Made by a program: the position numbers and the translations under genes | Shown here: positions 42,758 to 51,339 of the stretch, one piece after another | How positions within the stretch are numbered: the stretch's first letter is position 1 | How the letters are laid out: every line of letters begins with the position of its first letter | Origin: Rhizobiales bacterium CCH3-A5 | GTDB lineage: Bacteria; Pseudomonadota; Alphaproteobacteria; Rhizobiales; Beijerinckiaceae | Direction: 5' to 3' | Length of the DNA: 64,000 nucleotides | Assembly (NCBI GenBank): GCA_001556025.1 | Contig: LSIB01000144.1 | Location: 1 to 64,000, forward strand | Notes under the pieces: generated by a model | What the model saw: only the letters and a program-made list of their open reading frames with translations | The model's database searches: none | What the model was told of the DNA's origin: nothing

Positions 42758-44434
42758 TCACTTGTTCTCGTAGGTCATGATGTCGCGATCCTTGGTCTCC
42801 GGCACGAAGAGCATGCCGATGACGAAGGTCATGAGCGCGATCACGATCGGGTACCAGAGGCCGTAATAGATGTCGCCCGTGCCGGCCACCATCGCAAACG
42901 AGGTGGCGGGCAGCAGGCCGCCGAACCAGCCATTGCCGATGTGGTAGGGCAGCGACATGCCGGTATAGCGGATACGGGTCGGGAACAGTTCGACCAGGGC
43001 TGCCGCGATCGGGCCGTAGACCATCGTGACGTAGATCACGAGGATCGTCAGGATGCCGATGATCGTCAGCGACTGCGCGTTGAACAGCGCGCTGATGAAG
43101 CCGGTCTTGACGATGCGGGCGTCGCCGGCCGCCGGGTAGCCGGCCGCGGTCGCCTCGCGGGCGATGGTCGCGGCGAAGGTCGCGTCGATGGCGACGTCCT
43201 TGCCGTTGACAGTGACCTTGGCGGGCGTGCCGGCCGGGGCCGGGGCCTGGGTGTAGACGATCGCCTGCTGGGCGAGCGTACGGCGCGCCACGTCGCAGGG
43301 CGCGGTGAAGGTGCGCACGCCGACGGGGTCGAACACCGAGCCGCAGGTGGCCGGGTCGGCGACGACCTGGACCTTGACGTTCTCATGCGCGGCGGCGAGG
43401 CCCGGATTGGCGGCCTTGGTGAGCGCGCCGAACAGCGGGAAGTAGGTCAGCGCCGCGATCAGGCAGCCGGCCAGGATGATCGGCTTGCGGCCAATCTTGT
43501 CCGACAGGGCGCCGAAGACGATGAAGCCGCCGGTGCCGATGATGAGCGACCAGGCGATCAGCACGTTGGCGGTGTAGAGATCAACCTTAAGGATGCTCTG
43601 GATGAAGAACAGCGCGTAGAACTGGCCCGTGTACCAGACGACGGCCTGACCGGCGGTGAGGCCGAACAGCGCCAGCAGCGCGATCTTGGCGTTGTTCCAC
43701 TGGCCGAAGGCTTCCGACAGCGGCGCCTTGGAGCCGGTGCCCTCTTCCTTCATCTTCTTGAAGGCCGGCGATTCCTGCATCTGGAGACGGATCCAGACCG
43801 AGATGGCGAGCAGGATGATCGAAGCCAGGAACGGAATGCGCCAGCCCCAGGCGGCGAATTCGGCCTCGCCCATCGTGGTGCGGATGCCTAGGATCACGAT
43901 CAGCGAGAGCAGCAGGCCCAGCGTCGCGGTGGTCTGGATCCAGGAGGTGTAGAAGCCGCGACGGCCGACGGGCGCGTGCTCGGCGACATAGACCGCCGCG
44001 CCGCCATACTCGCCGCCGAGCGCCAGGCCCTGCAGCATGCGCAGGATGATCAGGATGACCGGCGCGGCCCAGCCGATGGTGGCGTAGTTCGGGAGCAGGC
44101 CGACCAGGAAGGTCGAGGCGCCCATGATGACGATGGTGACGAGGAAGGTGTATTTGCGGCCGATCAGGTCACCCAGACGGCCGAAGAACAGCGCCCCGAA
44201 GGGGCGCACGAGGAAGCCGGCGGCGAAGGCCAGCAGCGCGAAGATGGCGCGGGTGTTCGGGTCGAAGGCCGAGAAGAACTGCGCGCCGATCATCGCGGCG
44301 AGCGCGCCGTAGAGATAGAAATCATACCATTCGAAGACGGTTCCCAGCGACGAGGCCAGAATGACCTTCTTCTCTTCCTTGGTCATCGGGCGTGGCGCGG
44401 CCATGGTCCCCGATGTCTGTGCTGCCATGCTCAT
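42758..44434 (-). CDS. MHS-family MFS transporter with an extra soluble insert
   Basis: A 558-residue major facilitator of the metabolite:H+ symporter (MHS) family, like those that import shikimate, proline/betaine or alpha-ketoglutarate. VFEWYDFYLYGALA (about 33-46) and GRLGDLIGRKYTF (about 85-97), with the loop 2-3 GxxxDxxGR motif, are hallmarks, and SDKIGRKP repeats it in the second half. Unlike the usual 430-450 residues, there is an insert of about 110 residues (343-455) after the ninth or so membrane segment, holding Cys364 and Cys380. It probably forms a periplasmic domain with a disulfide. The ATG at 44434 follows GGGAG. The 261 bp upstream (44435-44695) hold no gene. Confidence 0.87.
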   Translation of the reverse strand: MSMAAQTSGTMAAPRPMTKEEKKVILASSLGTVFEWYDFYLYGALAAMIGAQFFSAFDPNTRAIFALLAFAAGFLVRPFGALFFGRLGDLIGRKYTFLVTIVIMGASTFLVGLLPNYATIGWAAPVILIILRMLQGLALGGEYGGAAVYVAEHAPVGRRGFYTSWIQTTATLGLLLSLIVILGIRTTMGEAEFAAWGWRIPFLASIILLAISVWIRLQMQESPAFKKMKEEGTGSKAPLSEAFGQWNNAKIALLALFGLTAGQAVVWYTGQFYALFFIQSILKVDLYTANVLIAWSLIIGTGGFIVFGALSDKIGRKPIILAGCLIAALTYFPLFGALTKAANPGLAAAHENVKVQVVADPATCGSVFDPVGVRTFTAPCDVARRTLAQQAIVYTQAPAPAGTPAKVTVNGKDVAIDATFAATIAREATAAGYPAAGDARIVKTGFISALFNAQSLTIIGILTILVIYVTMVYGPIAAALVELFPTRIRYTGMSLPYHIGNGWFGGLLPATSFAMVAGTGDIYYGLWYPIVIALMTFVIGMLFVPETKDRDIMTYENK

Positions 44435-44695
44435 GGCGTGCTCCCCTGCGTTGTGCCCGACAGCCTGGTGATCGCGGCTGCCCGTTTCTGTGCGGCTCGA
44501 AGTTGTTGTGATGCGATGCCGACCGTGCCGGAGGCTCAGCCATGAGGCCATGCCGATCCGTCAGCGCGCACTCAAGCGCGCGCCGGTTCATCAAATCAAT
44601 CAGGCACTTGGTCTTGCACCCTTCGACGTAAGACGAAAGACGCGTGACGTAGCGTCGTCATCTCCGGCGCCGATCACGCCGGCCCGGAGGATGTT

Positions 44696-45493
44696 TCAGC
44701 GTCGGCGGCTGGCGGCGTAGAGCGCAATCGCGGTCGCGTTCGAGACGTTGAGGCTGGTGATGGCGCCGGGCGCCTCCAGCCTTGCAACCTGGTCGCAGAG
44801 TTCGCGCGTGCGCTGGCGCAGGCCCTTGCCCTCGGCGCCCATGACCATGACCAGCGGCCTGCCCAGCGTCACGTCGTCGAAGGCGACCTCGCCGTCCGAA
44901 TCGAAGCCGAGGCGCTGGAAGCCGCGCCTGCCGAGCGTGTCGAGCGCATCGCCGAGATTGCGCACCGCCACCAGCGGGACGTGCTCGAGCGCACCCGAGG
45001 CGGACTTCGCCAGAACGCCGGTGGCGGCCGGCGAATGGCGGATGGTGACAATGACGGCTGCCACGCCGAAGGCCGCCGCCGAGCGCAGGATGGCGCCGAC
45101 ATTGTGCGGATCGGTGATCTGGTCGAGCGCAAGCACGATCGAATCATCGGCGAGGCTGTCGAGATCGGGCGAGGGCAGCGGATCGCAGACGAGATAGAGC
45201 CCCTGATGCACCGAATCAGGGGTCAGCAACCGGTCGATCTCGGAAGGGCGGACGATCTCGGCGCGGATCGGCAGTTCGCCGAGTTCGTCGGTGAGCCGCT
45301 TCACGCCGTTCTCGGTCGCGAGCAGCTTCCGGTGATGGCGCTTGCGGTTCTTCAGCGCCTCGACGACCGGGTGGAGGCCGTAGAGAACGGCCTCGTCGAT
45401 GTCGCCTGGCCGGTGCGGCGGCGGCCCGTCCTCGCGGCCGCGCGGGCGCTTGTCCCAGGGTCTGGACGGCTTCGGACGAAACGGGGCTGGCAT
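44696..45493 (-). CDS. rlmB: 23S rRNA (guanosine-2'-O-)-methyltransferase RlmB/TrmH family
   Basis: A 265-residue SPOUT methyltransferase that 2'-O-methylates G2251 in 23S rRNA. An N-terminal substrate-binding domain (LYGLHPVVEALKNRKR, about 38-53) precedes the knotted SAM-binding domain with DQITDPHNVGAILRSAAAFG, VMGAEGKGL and SLNVSNATAIALY. The ATG at 45493 (MPAPFRP) is preferred over one at 45532. It lies 242 bp from tRNA-Tyr and is divergent from it; the close link with tRNA-Tyr/Gly is seen in other alphaproteobacteria. Confidence 0.92.
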   Translation of the reverse strand: MPAPFRPKPSRPWDKRPRGREDGPPPHRPGDIDEAVLYGLHPVVEALKNRKRHHRKLLATENGVKRLTDELGELPIRAEIVRPSEIDRLLTPDSVHQGLYLVCDPLPSPDLDSLADDSIVLALDQITDPHNVGAILRSAAAFGVAAVIVTIRHSPAATGVLAKSASGALEHVPLVAVRNLGDALDTLGRRGFQRLGFDSDGEVAFDDVTLGRPLVMVMGAEGKGLRQRTRELCDQVARLEAPGAITSLNVSNATAIALYAASRRR

Positions 45494-45735
45494 CGGCTGT
45501 TTCCAGGCGGAGACGAAGGCATGCCCTGCCATGACGCGCCGCGCTTGACCAGAGCATCGCGACCGGCGGGGTCCGGCATCGGCTGGCCGCGCCGCCCTGC
45601 CGATTGGTGGCAATGGCCTTTTTGGCGTTGACAGTCCGGATCCGGCTCACCATAAGTCCGGCCTCGCTCGTAGCCATCGCCCGATGGATGCGGGTTTGCG
45701 GATGGCGACCGTTCGGTTTCCAGGCGCGACACGGC

Positions 45736-45820
45736 GGGGGAATGTCCCGAGCGGCAAAGGGGGCGGACTGTAAATCCGCTGGCTATGCCTTCGCAGGTTC
45801 GAGTCCTGCTTCCCCCACCA
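45736..45820 (+). tRNA. tRNA-Tyr (anticodon GUA)
   Basis: An 85-nt type II tRNA with a long variable arm. Acceptor GGGGGAA pairs with TTCCCCC, the anticodon loop reads CTGTAAA (GUA), the T-loop is TTCGAGT, and CCA is encoded. It is 46 bp upstream of tRNA-Gly, probably one transcript. Confidence 0.96.
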
Positions 45821-45866
45821 CCGTGTCCCCGCTATGGTGCCTGAGACCGTGCAGCGCCGGCCCGGC

Positions 45867-45940
45867 GCGGGTGTAGCTCAATGGTAGAGCAGCAGCCTTC
45901 CAAGCTGAATACCCGGGTTCGATTCCCGGTACCCGCTCCA
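45867..45940 (+). tRNA. tRNA-Gly (anticodon UCC)
   Basis: A 74-nt cloverleaf with acceptor GCGGGTG/ACCCGCT (one G-T pair), anticodon loop CTTCCAA (UCC, Gly), T-loop TTCGATT and an encoded CCA. The Tyr-Gly pair usually leads into tuf in alphaproteobacteria; here a flavoprotein gene on the other strand follows. Confidence 0.96.
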
Positions 45941-45967
45941 CTCCTTTCCTGACACCGCTTCTGACTT

Positions 45968-47449
45968 TCATCGCGTCGCCGGCGGCACGCGCGGCACGAA
46001 GAACGGCGTGCTTTCCAGTTCCGGTTCGTCGAAGGCGTCGAGCGTTGCGCTGACCTCGGCGATGTCCTCGCGGAAGAAGGCGCTCGCGATCCCGACCGCA
46101 AGGCGCTCGGCGGCGACCGCCGTGCCGGGGATGTCGCTGGCGATCTGGCCATGGCTCGCCGCCGCGCCGTGATTCAGCAGGTGGATGCGCGAGAGTTCGG
46201 GCGGTGCGCCAGCCGAGCGCGGCGTGAGTTCGAAGGCGGGGCCGAGGAACGGATAGGCGGCGAGTTCCGGCCGACGAAGCTCGGGAGGGGGCGTGTAGAC
46301 ATCGTCCCAGCGCGCGATGTCGGGCGCGAAGATTGCGAGTTCCGGCACGCGGTCGAGATCGATGGCGAAGCCGGTGCCGAGGATCAGGAAGTCATGCGCG
46401 CGGGTGATCGCGCCCCCGGCGGTCTGCAGGTCCAGTTCGATGCCGCCTGTCGTCGCGCGCACGGCCGCGAGGCCATGGCCGAGATGGACATGCAGGCCCT
46501 TCTGCTTCAGCCCGCGCAGCACGGTTTCGTGCGGTGGCGGGGCCGGGCGGTCGTTCATGTAGACGGCCAGTTCCCAGCGCTCGGCGAGAGCCAGCCCGCT
46601 CCAGCCGTGGAAGAAGCCGGGATTGGCCGAGCCGCGGCCCTTGTTGATCTGCGGCAGGCTCTCGCGGCGGATATACATGTCGACGCTGGCAGCGCCGCGC
46701 TCCAGCGCTGTCGCGGCATTGTCCCAGGCCGAGGCGCTGCCGCCGATGACGGCGATGCTCGTGCCGGCCAGCGCGGAGAAATCGATGGCCTCGTTGCCAT
46801 GGGCGGCGCGGTCGGGCCAGAGACCGCGGTCGATGAAGGCGGGGACATGGTTGCCGCCGGCGCCGCCGCGCCCGGTGGCGAGCACGACGCGGCGGCTGTG
46901 GATCACGCGCTCGCCCTGCGATGTCGCGACGTGCAAAGCGAGATGGCCGTGGTCCGGTCCGATCCGCGTCACCCGCACGCCATGGCTGACCGGCAGCCTC
47001 AGCACCTGCTGCAGCCAGCTCAGATACTCCGCCCAGACAGCGTTGGGGATCTTGTAGAGCGCCTCCCAGCCAAGCTCCCCGTGCTGCGCCTCGTACCAGG
47101 CGCGGAAGGTAAGGGACGGGATGCCGGCGATCGGGCCGGGCAGGAATTTCGGCGAGCGCAGCGTGTCCATCCGCGCATAGGTGACCCAGGGGCCTTCCCG
47201 GCCGGGCGCCGCCGCATCCAGCACAGCGATGTTCGTAACGCCCTTGAAGATCAATGCGGCGGCCGCGCCGACGCCGTTCATGCCCGCGCCGACGATGACG
47301 ACGTCGCGCAACGGCTGGCCCGATGCCGTCCTGTGTTCGCGCAGCCATGGCTTTGCCGGCAGGCAGAGCAGCTCCAGTTCGCGCGCCACCACGCGCTCAT
47401 GCGCCTCGAGCCGCGACAGGTCGGTCGGATGATCGGGCTTGGTCAGCAT
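45968..47449 (-). CDS. FMO-like NAD(P)/FAD-dependent oxidoreductase
   Basis: A 493-residue flavoprotein with two dinucleotide-binding folds. The FAD motif GAGMNGVGAA is near residue 54, and a second Rossmann motif GGSASAW (about 235) is for NADPH. The layout matches the flavin-containing/N-hydroxylating or Baeyer-Villiger monooxygenases; the exact BVMO fingerprint FxGxxxHxxxWP is absent, so I only assign a broad class. The substrate is unknown. It is divergent from hyuA (189 bp between), which suggests joint use or regulation. It takes the place where tuf would be expected after the tRNA pair. Confidence 0.82.
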   Translation of the reverse strand: MLTKPDHPTDLSRLEAHERVVARELELLCLPAKPWLREHRTASGQPLRDVVIVGAGMNGVGAAAALIFKGVTNIAVLDAAAPGREGPWVTYARMDTLRSPKFLPGPIAGIPSLTFRAWYEAQHGELGWEALYKIPNAVWAEYLSWLQQVLRLPVSHGVRVTRIGPDHGHLALHVATSQGERVIHSRRVVLATGRGGAGGNHVPAFIDRGLWPDRAAHGNEAIDFSALAGTSIAVIGGSASAWDNAATALERGAASVDMYIRRESLPQINKGRGSANPGFFHGWSGLALAERWELAVYMNDRPAPPPHETVLRGLKQKGLHVHLGHGLAAVRATTGGIELDLQTAGGAITRAHDFLILGTGFAIDLDRVPELAIFAPDIARWDDVYTPPPELRRPELAAYPFLGPAFELTPRSAGAPPELSRIHLLNHGAAASHGQIASDIPGTAVAAERLAVGIASAFFREDIAEVSATLDAFDEPELESTPFFVPRVPPATR

Positions 47450-47638
47450 CGCTGCAATTCAGCAGGAGCCGCCGGGACGCGCCAGCCCCAAAAGGCGGCA
47501 GCGCCCCCGCGCATGTCGAATGAACAGGCAGATCGCAGGCCGCGAATGCCTGAATCCCGCCAGCGCCGCGCTTGCGGCTTCCGGCGGCGGCATGCGAGCG
47601 TCCCGGCAGCGATCACCAAGCCCAAGCAGAGTTACCCG

Positions 47639-49693
47639 ATGCCGCCTCGCCGAATCCGGATCGCCGTCGATATCGGCGGCACCTTCACCGATCTGGAATG
47701 TCTCGACGAGGCGACGGGCGAGGCCCACAGCTTCAAGACCGCGACGACGCCAGACGACCCCTCGCTCGGGCTGATGAACGCGATCACCGGCGCGGCCGAA
47801 CGCTACGGCTTTGCGCTTGGCGACATCACCTTCCTGATGCACGGCACCACGATCGCGACCAATGCGGTGCTGACGCGCGACCTGCCGGCCGGCGCGCTGA
47901 TCACCACGGCGGGCTTCGAGGACGTGCTGGAGATCGGCCGGCATGCCCGCACGCACATCTACCGGCTGAAGCCCGAGCCGCGCAGCGTACTGGTGCCGCG
48001 CCGACGCCGCTTCGGCGTCGCCGAGCGAATCGGCCCGGACGGCGAGGTTCTGACGCCGCTCGATGTGGAGAGCGTCGCTGCCGCCGTCGAGCATGTCGCG
48101 GCCTCGAATGCGGCGACCTGCGCCATCGCGCTGCTCAACGGCTTTGCCAATCCAGCCCATGAGATCGCGGTCCGCGAGGCGCTGCGGGCGCGGCTGCCGG
48201 ACATCGCCATATCCTGTTCGCACGAGGTCTCGCCCGAGATCAGGGAGTTCGAGCGGACATCGACGACCGTGTTGAACGCGCTGCTGATCCCGGTCGTGCG
48301 CACTTACATCGCCGCGCTGAAGCGGCGCATCGCGGAAGAGGGGCTCGAAGCGCCGCTCTATCTCGTCCAGTCCAATGGTGGTGCGACCCGGCCGGAAGCG
48401 GCCGCGCAGGCTCCGGTCAAGCTGCTGCTGTCGGGGCCGTCAGGCGGCGTGCTCGCCGCCGAGACGGTGGCGAACCGGCTGGGTTTTCCCGACGTCGTCG
48501 GCGTCGACATGGGCGGCACGAGCTACGACGTCGCCGTGATCCGCGAGGGGCGCCGCGCGGTGATCGCGCAGGGCGAGATCGACGGCCTGCCGGTGCGCGT
48601 GCCGATGGTCGACATGCGCACGATCGGGGCCGGCGGCGGCTCGATCGCTTCGCTCGACGCCTCGGGGCGGCTGCTGGTCGGCCCGCGCAGCGCGGGCGCC
48701 AAGCCGGGCCCGGTCTGCTACGGGCGCGGCGGCACGGAACCGACCGTGACCGACGTCAACCTGATCCTCGGCCGGCTCGATGCCGCGACCTTTCTCGGCG
48801 GCGCCTTTGCGCTCGATCTGGAGGGCGCGCGCCGGGCCTTGCAGGACAGGATCGCCGGGCCGCTCGGGCTCGATCCCGATCGTGCGGCGTCCGGCATCCT
48901 CGCTGTCGTGGTGGCCAAGCTCGCTGGCGCGATCAAACTCTCGCTGTTCGAGCGCGGGCTCGATCCGCGCGATTTCGCGCTGATGTCGTTTGGCGGGGCG
49001 GGCGGTCTGCATGCGGTCGAGGTCGCCGAGGAACTCGGCATGACGACGGTGATCTTCCCCAAGGATCCCTCGACCTTCTCGGCCCACGGCATCCTGCAAT
49101 CGGATATCGTCCATGATCTCGCCCGGACCCGGATCGTGCCGCTGAAGCCGGGCTGCGCGCCTGTGGTCGTCGCGCTGGCCGAGGCGCTGCTGGCGGAAGG
49201 GCAGGCGCTGCTGGCGGCGGACGGCCTGCCCGATCCCCAGCGCGAACTGCAACTGGCGGCGGATCTGCGCTATCGCGGCCAGGCGTTCGAGCTACTGGTT
49301 CCGCTCGACGCGGCCGAGCTGAACGATGCCGGAATCGCTGCGCTTTGCGATCGCTTCCACGGCCTGCACCGTCAGCGCTTCTCCTTCGACGACCTGCAAG
49401 AGACGGTCGAACTGGTGACGCTCCGGTTGTCGGCTTTGGGCAAGCTCGGCGGGATGGCCGAGACGCGCGCACCGGAGCCGACTGGGGCGAGCGAGCCGCG
49501 CCTGCGGCCTGTGCACATGAACGGGAGCTGGGCCGATACCCCCGTTCACAGGCAGGAGGGGCTCGGCGCCGGCGCGATGGTCACCGGCCCGGCCGTGATC
49601 GAGCAGGCCTATACGACGCTGCTGGTCCCTGCCGGCTGGAACCTCACTGTCGCGCCATCGGGCGATCTCGTCGCCAAGCGGAAGCAGCCATGA
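47639..49693 (+). CDS. Hydantoinase/5-oxoprolinase family subunit A (HyuA-like)
   Basis: A 684-residue subunit of an ATP-dependent ring-opening or carboxylating enzyme of the hydantoinase/oxoprolinase/acetone carboxylase family. The N-terminal Hydant_A_N domain opens with the ASKHA-type phosphate loop VDIGGTFTDL (about 9-18), then HGTTIATNAVL (about 67-77) and a second GVDMGGTSYDV (about 288-298). The protein pairs with the B subunit encoded just downstream (ATGA overlap). Natural substrates of this family include hydantoins, 5-oxoproline and acetone; none can be chosen here. An open frame stretches far upstream but the first ~1.5 kb is antisense to the flavoprotein gene. Confidence 0.9.
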   Translation: MPPRRIRIAVDIGGTFTDLECLDEATGEAHSFKTATTPDDPSLGLMNAITGAAERYGFALGDITFLMHGTTIATNAVLTRDLPAGALITTAGFEDVLEIGRHARTHIYRLKPEPRSVLVPRRRRFGVAERIGPDGEVLTPLDVESVAAAVEHVAASNAATCAIALLNGFANPAHEIAVREALRARLPDIAISCSHEVSPEIREFERTSTTVLNALLIPVVRTYIAALKRRIAEEGLEAPLYLVQSNGGATRPEAAAQAPVKLLLSGPSGGVLAAETVANRLGFPDVVGVDMGGTSYDVAVIREGRRAVIAQGEIDGLPVRVPMVDMRTIGAGGGSIASLDASGRLLVGPRSAGAKPGPVCYGRGGTEPTVTDVNLILGRLDAATFLGGAFALDLEGARRALQDRIAGPLGLDPDRAASGILAVVVAKLAGAIKLSLFERGLDPRDFALMSFGGAGGLHAVEVAEELGMTTVIFPKDPSTFSAHGILQSDIVHDLARTRIVPLKPGCAPVVVALAEALLAEGQALLAADGLPDPQRELQLAADLRYRGQAFELLVPLDAAELNDAGIAALCDRFHGLHRQRFSFDDLQETVELVTLRLSALGKLGGMAETRAPEPTGASEPRLRPVHMNGSWADTPVHRQEGLGAGAMVTGPAVIEQAYTTLLVPAGWNLTVAPSGDLVAKRKQP

Positions 49694-51330
49694 TGTCCAA
49701 GGTCGATCCGGTCCTTCTCGAAATCGTCTCGCATGCGCTGGTCTCGGCGGCCGAGGAGATGTCGATCACGGTCTGGCGGACCAGCCGCTCGACCACGGTG
49801 CGTGAGCTGCTCGATTATTCGACCGCCGTCTTCGACGGGGAGGGCCGCAACGTCGCCCAAGCCGCGCGCATGCCGGTGCATCTCAACTCGATGGAGCTTT
49901 GCCTGCAGGAGATCGTCGCCACCCACCTGCCGCTGGAGCGGTGGCAGGATGGCGACGTCGTCGTCACCAACGACCCCTATAGCGGCGGGCAGCACCTGCC
50001 GGATTTCCTCGCCTTCAGGCCGGTTTTCGTCGCGGGCCGGCGCATCGCGATCACCTGCGTGTTGATCCACCATGTCGATGTCGGCGGCGGCGCGGCCGGC
50101 GGCTACAACGCCGATGCGGTGGAGATCTTCCAGGAGGGGTTCCGGCTGCCGCCCGTGAAGATCGTCCGGGCCGGACAGATGCAGGACGATCTCTTCGCAA
50201 CCATGCTTAGCAATGTCCGCGAACCGGAGACGTTTCGCGGCGATTTCCTGAGTCAGATCGCAGCCCTGGAGGTCGGGGCTCGCGCGATACGCGAACTCGC
50301 GGGTCGCTATGGCGTCGAGACGCTGGCGCAGGTCGGCGCGGCCCTGCTCGACCATTCCGAGCAGGCGATGCGCGCTGCCTTGAGCGCGCTGCCTGACGGT
50401 GTCTACGAGGCCGAGGACTTCGTCGATGGCGACGGTATGGACGAGGGCCAGAAGCGGATCGCGGCGCGGTTGACGGTCGTAGGCGATACGATCGCCGTCG
50501 ATTTCGCGGGCACGGCCGCGCAGGCGCGCGGGCCGATCAACGCGACGTTGGCGACGACGAAATCGGCCGTCTATTATGCGGTTATCGCGGCATCCGGCAT
50601 CGAGACCACCGCCAATTCCGGCTGCTACCGGCCGATCATGATCAGCGCGCCCGAGGGTTCGCTCGTCAATGCGCGGTTCCCGGCTCCGGTCTCGATGCGG
50701 ATGCTGGCAGGGCACCGCATCGCCACCGCTGTGCTCAGAGCTTTCGCCGGTGTGGTGCCGGAGCGAATACCAGCCTCCTATTACGGCGTGACCTTCAATC
50801 ACGCGGTCAATATCCGCCATGGCGACGGTCGCCGGCAGGTCTATTTCGACTCCGAGATCGGCGGCTGGGGCGCGCATCCGCAGGCCGATGGCCCGTCGGG
50901 CCTGTCGGCCGGCTTCCACAACCAGCAGAACACGCCGATCGAGATGATCGAGGCGATCTTTCCGCTGCGCTTCCTGCGCTATGGCTTCGCCATCGGCTCC
51001 GGCGGGGCGGGGCGGATGCGCGGCGGGCTCGGCCTCGTGCGCGAATGGCGATTCATCTCCGAGCACGGGCTGCTCAACGCCTCGTTCGACGCGTTTGCGT
51101 CCCGCCCCTATGGACTTGCCGGCGGCGAACCGGGACAGGGCGGCAGCCTCATAGTCATCCGAGACGGCGTCGAGACGCAGCTTGCCGCCAAGACGATCGG
51201 CTTTGCGCTAACGGCCGGCGACATCGTCCGTATGGTGACGCCGGGCGGCGGCGGCCATGGCGATCCGCGCTTGCGAGACCCGGCGGCGCATGCAGCGGAT
51301 CTCGCGGATGGCTATGCGGTCGAGGGTTGA
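49690..51330 (+). CDS. Hydantoinase/5-oxoprolinase family subunit B (HyuB-like)
   Basis: A 546-residue Hydantoinase_B domain protein. DPVLLEIVSHALVSAAEEM at the start, TNDPYSGGQHLPDF (about 97-110) and the glycine-rich PGGGGHGDPRLRDP close to the end are family signatures. It forms a complex with HyuA; the coupling (ATGA at 49690-49693) agrees. The two genes make a two-gene operon without a transporter next to it. The neighbouring gene on the other strand (UDP-sugar dehydrogenase) is unrelated. Confidence 0.9.
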   Translation: MMSKVDPVLLEIVSHALVSAAEEMSITVWRTSRSTTVRELLDYSTAVFDGEGRNVAQAARMPVHLNSMELCLQEIVATHLPLERWQDGDVVVTNDPYSGGQHLPDFLAFRPVFVAGRRIAITCVLIHHVDVGGGAAGGYNADAVEIFQEGFRLPPVKIVRAGQMQDDLFATMLSNVREPETFRGDFLSQIAALEVGARAIRELAGRYGVETLAQVGAALLDHSEQAMRAALSALPDGVYEAEDFVDGDGMDEGQKRIAARLTVVGDTIAVDFAGTAAQARGPINATLATTKSAVYYAVIAASGIETTANSGCYRPIMISAPEGSLVNARFPAPVSMRMLAGHRIATAVLRAFAGVVPERIPASYYGVTFNHAVNIRHGDGRRQVYFDSEIGGWGAHPQADGPSGLSAGFHNQQNTPIEMIEAIFPLRFLRYGFAIGSGGAGRMRGGLGLVREWRFISEHGLLNASFDAFASRPYGLAGGEPGQGGSLIVIRDGVETQLAAKTIGFALTAGDIVRMVTPGGGGHGDPRLRDPAAHAADLADGYAVEG

Positions 51331-51339
51331 AAGGCCTGT

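Noticed and set aside
42410..43891. 493-residue plus-strand frame over the MHS transporter and tRNA-Thr
   Set aside because: It is antisense to a clear transporter and runs through a tRNA and a terminator; composition is Asp/Arg/Gly-rich, as in a shadow.
46151..47638. In-frame 496-codon extension upstream of the HyuA-like protein
   Set aside because: It is antisense to the FMO-like gene, has low-complexity Arg/Gly/Ala composition, and no family match; the HyuA N-terminus begins exactly at the methionine at 47639.
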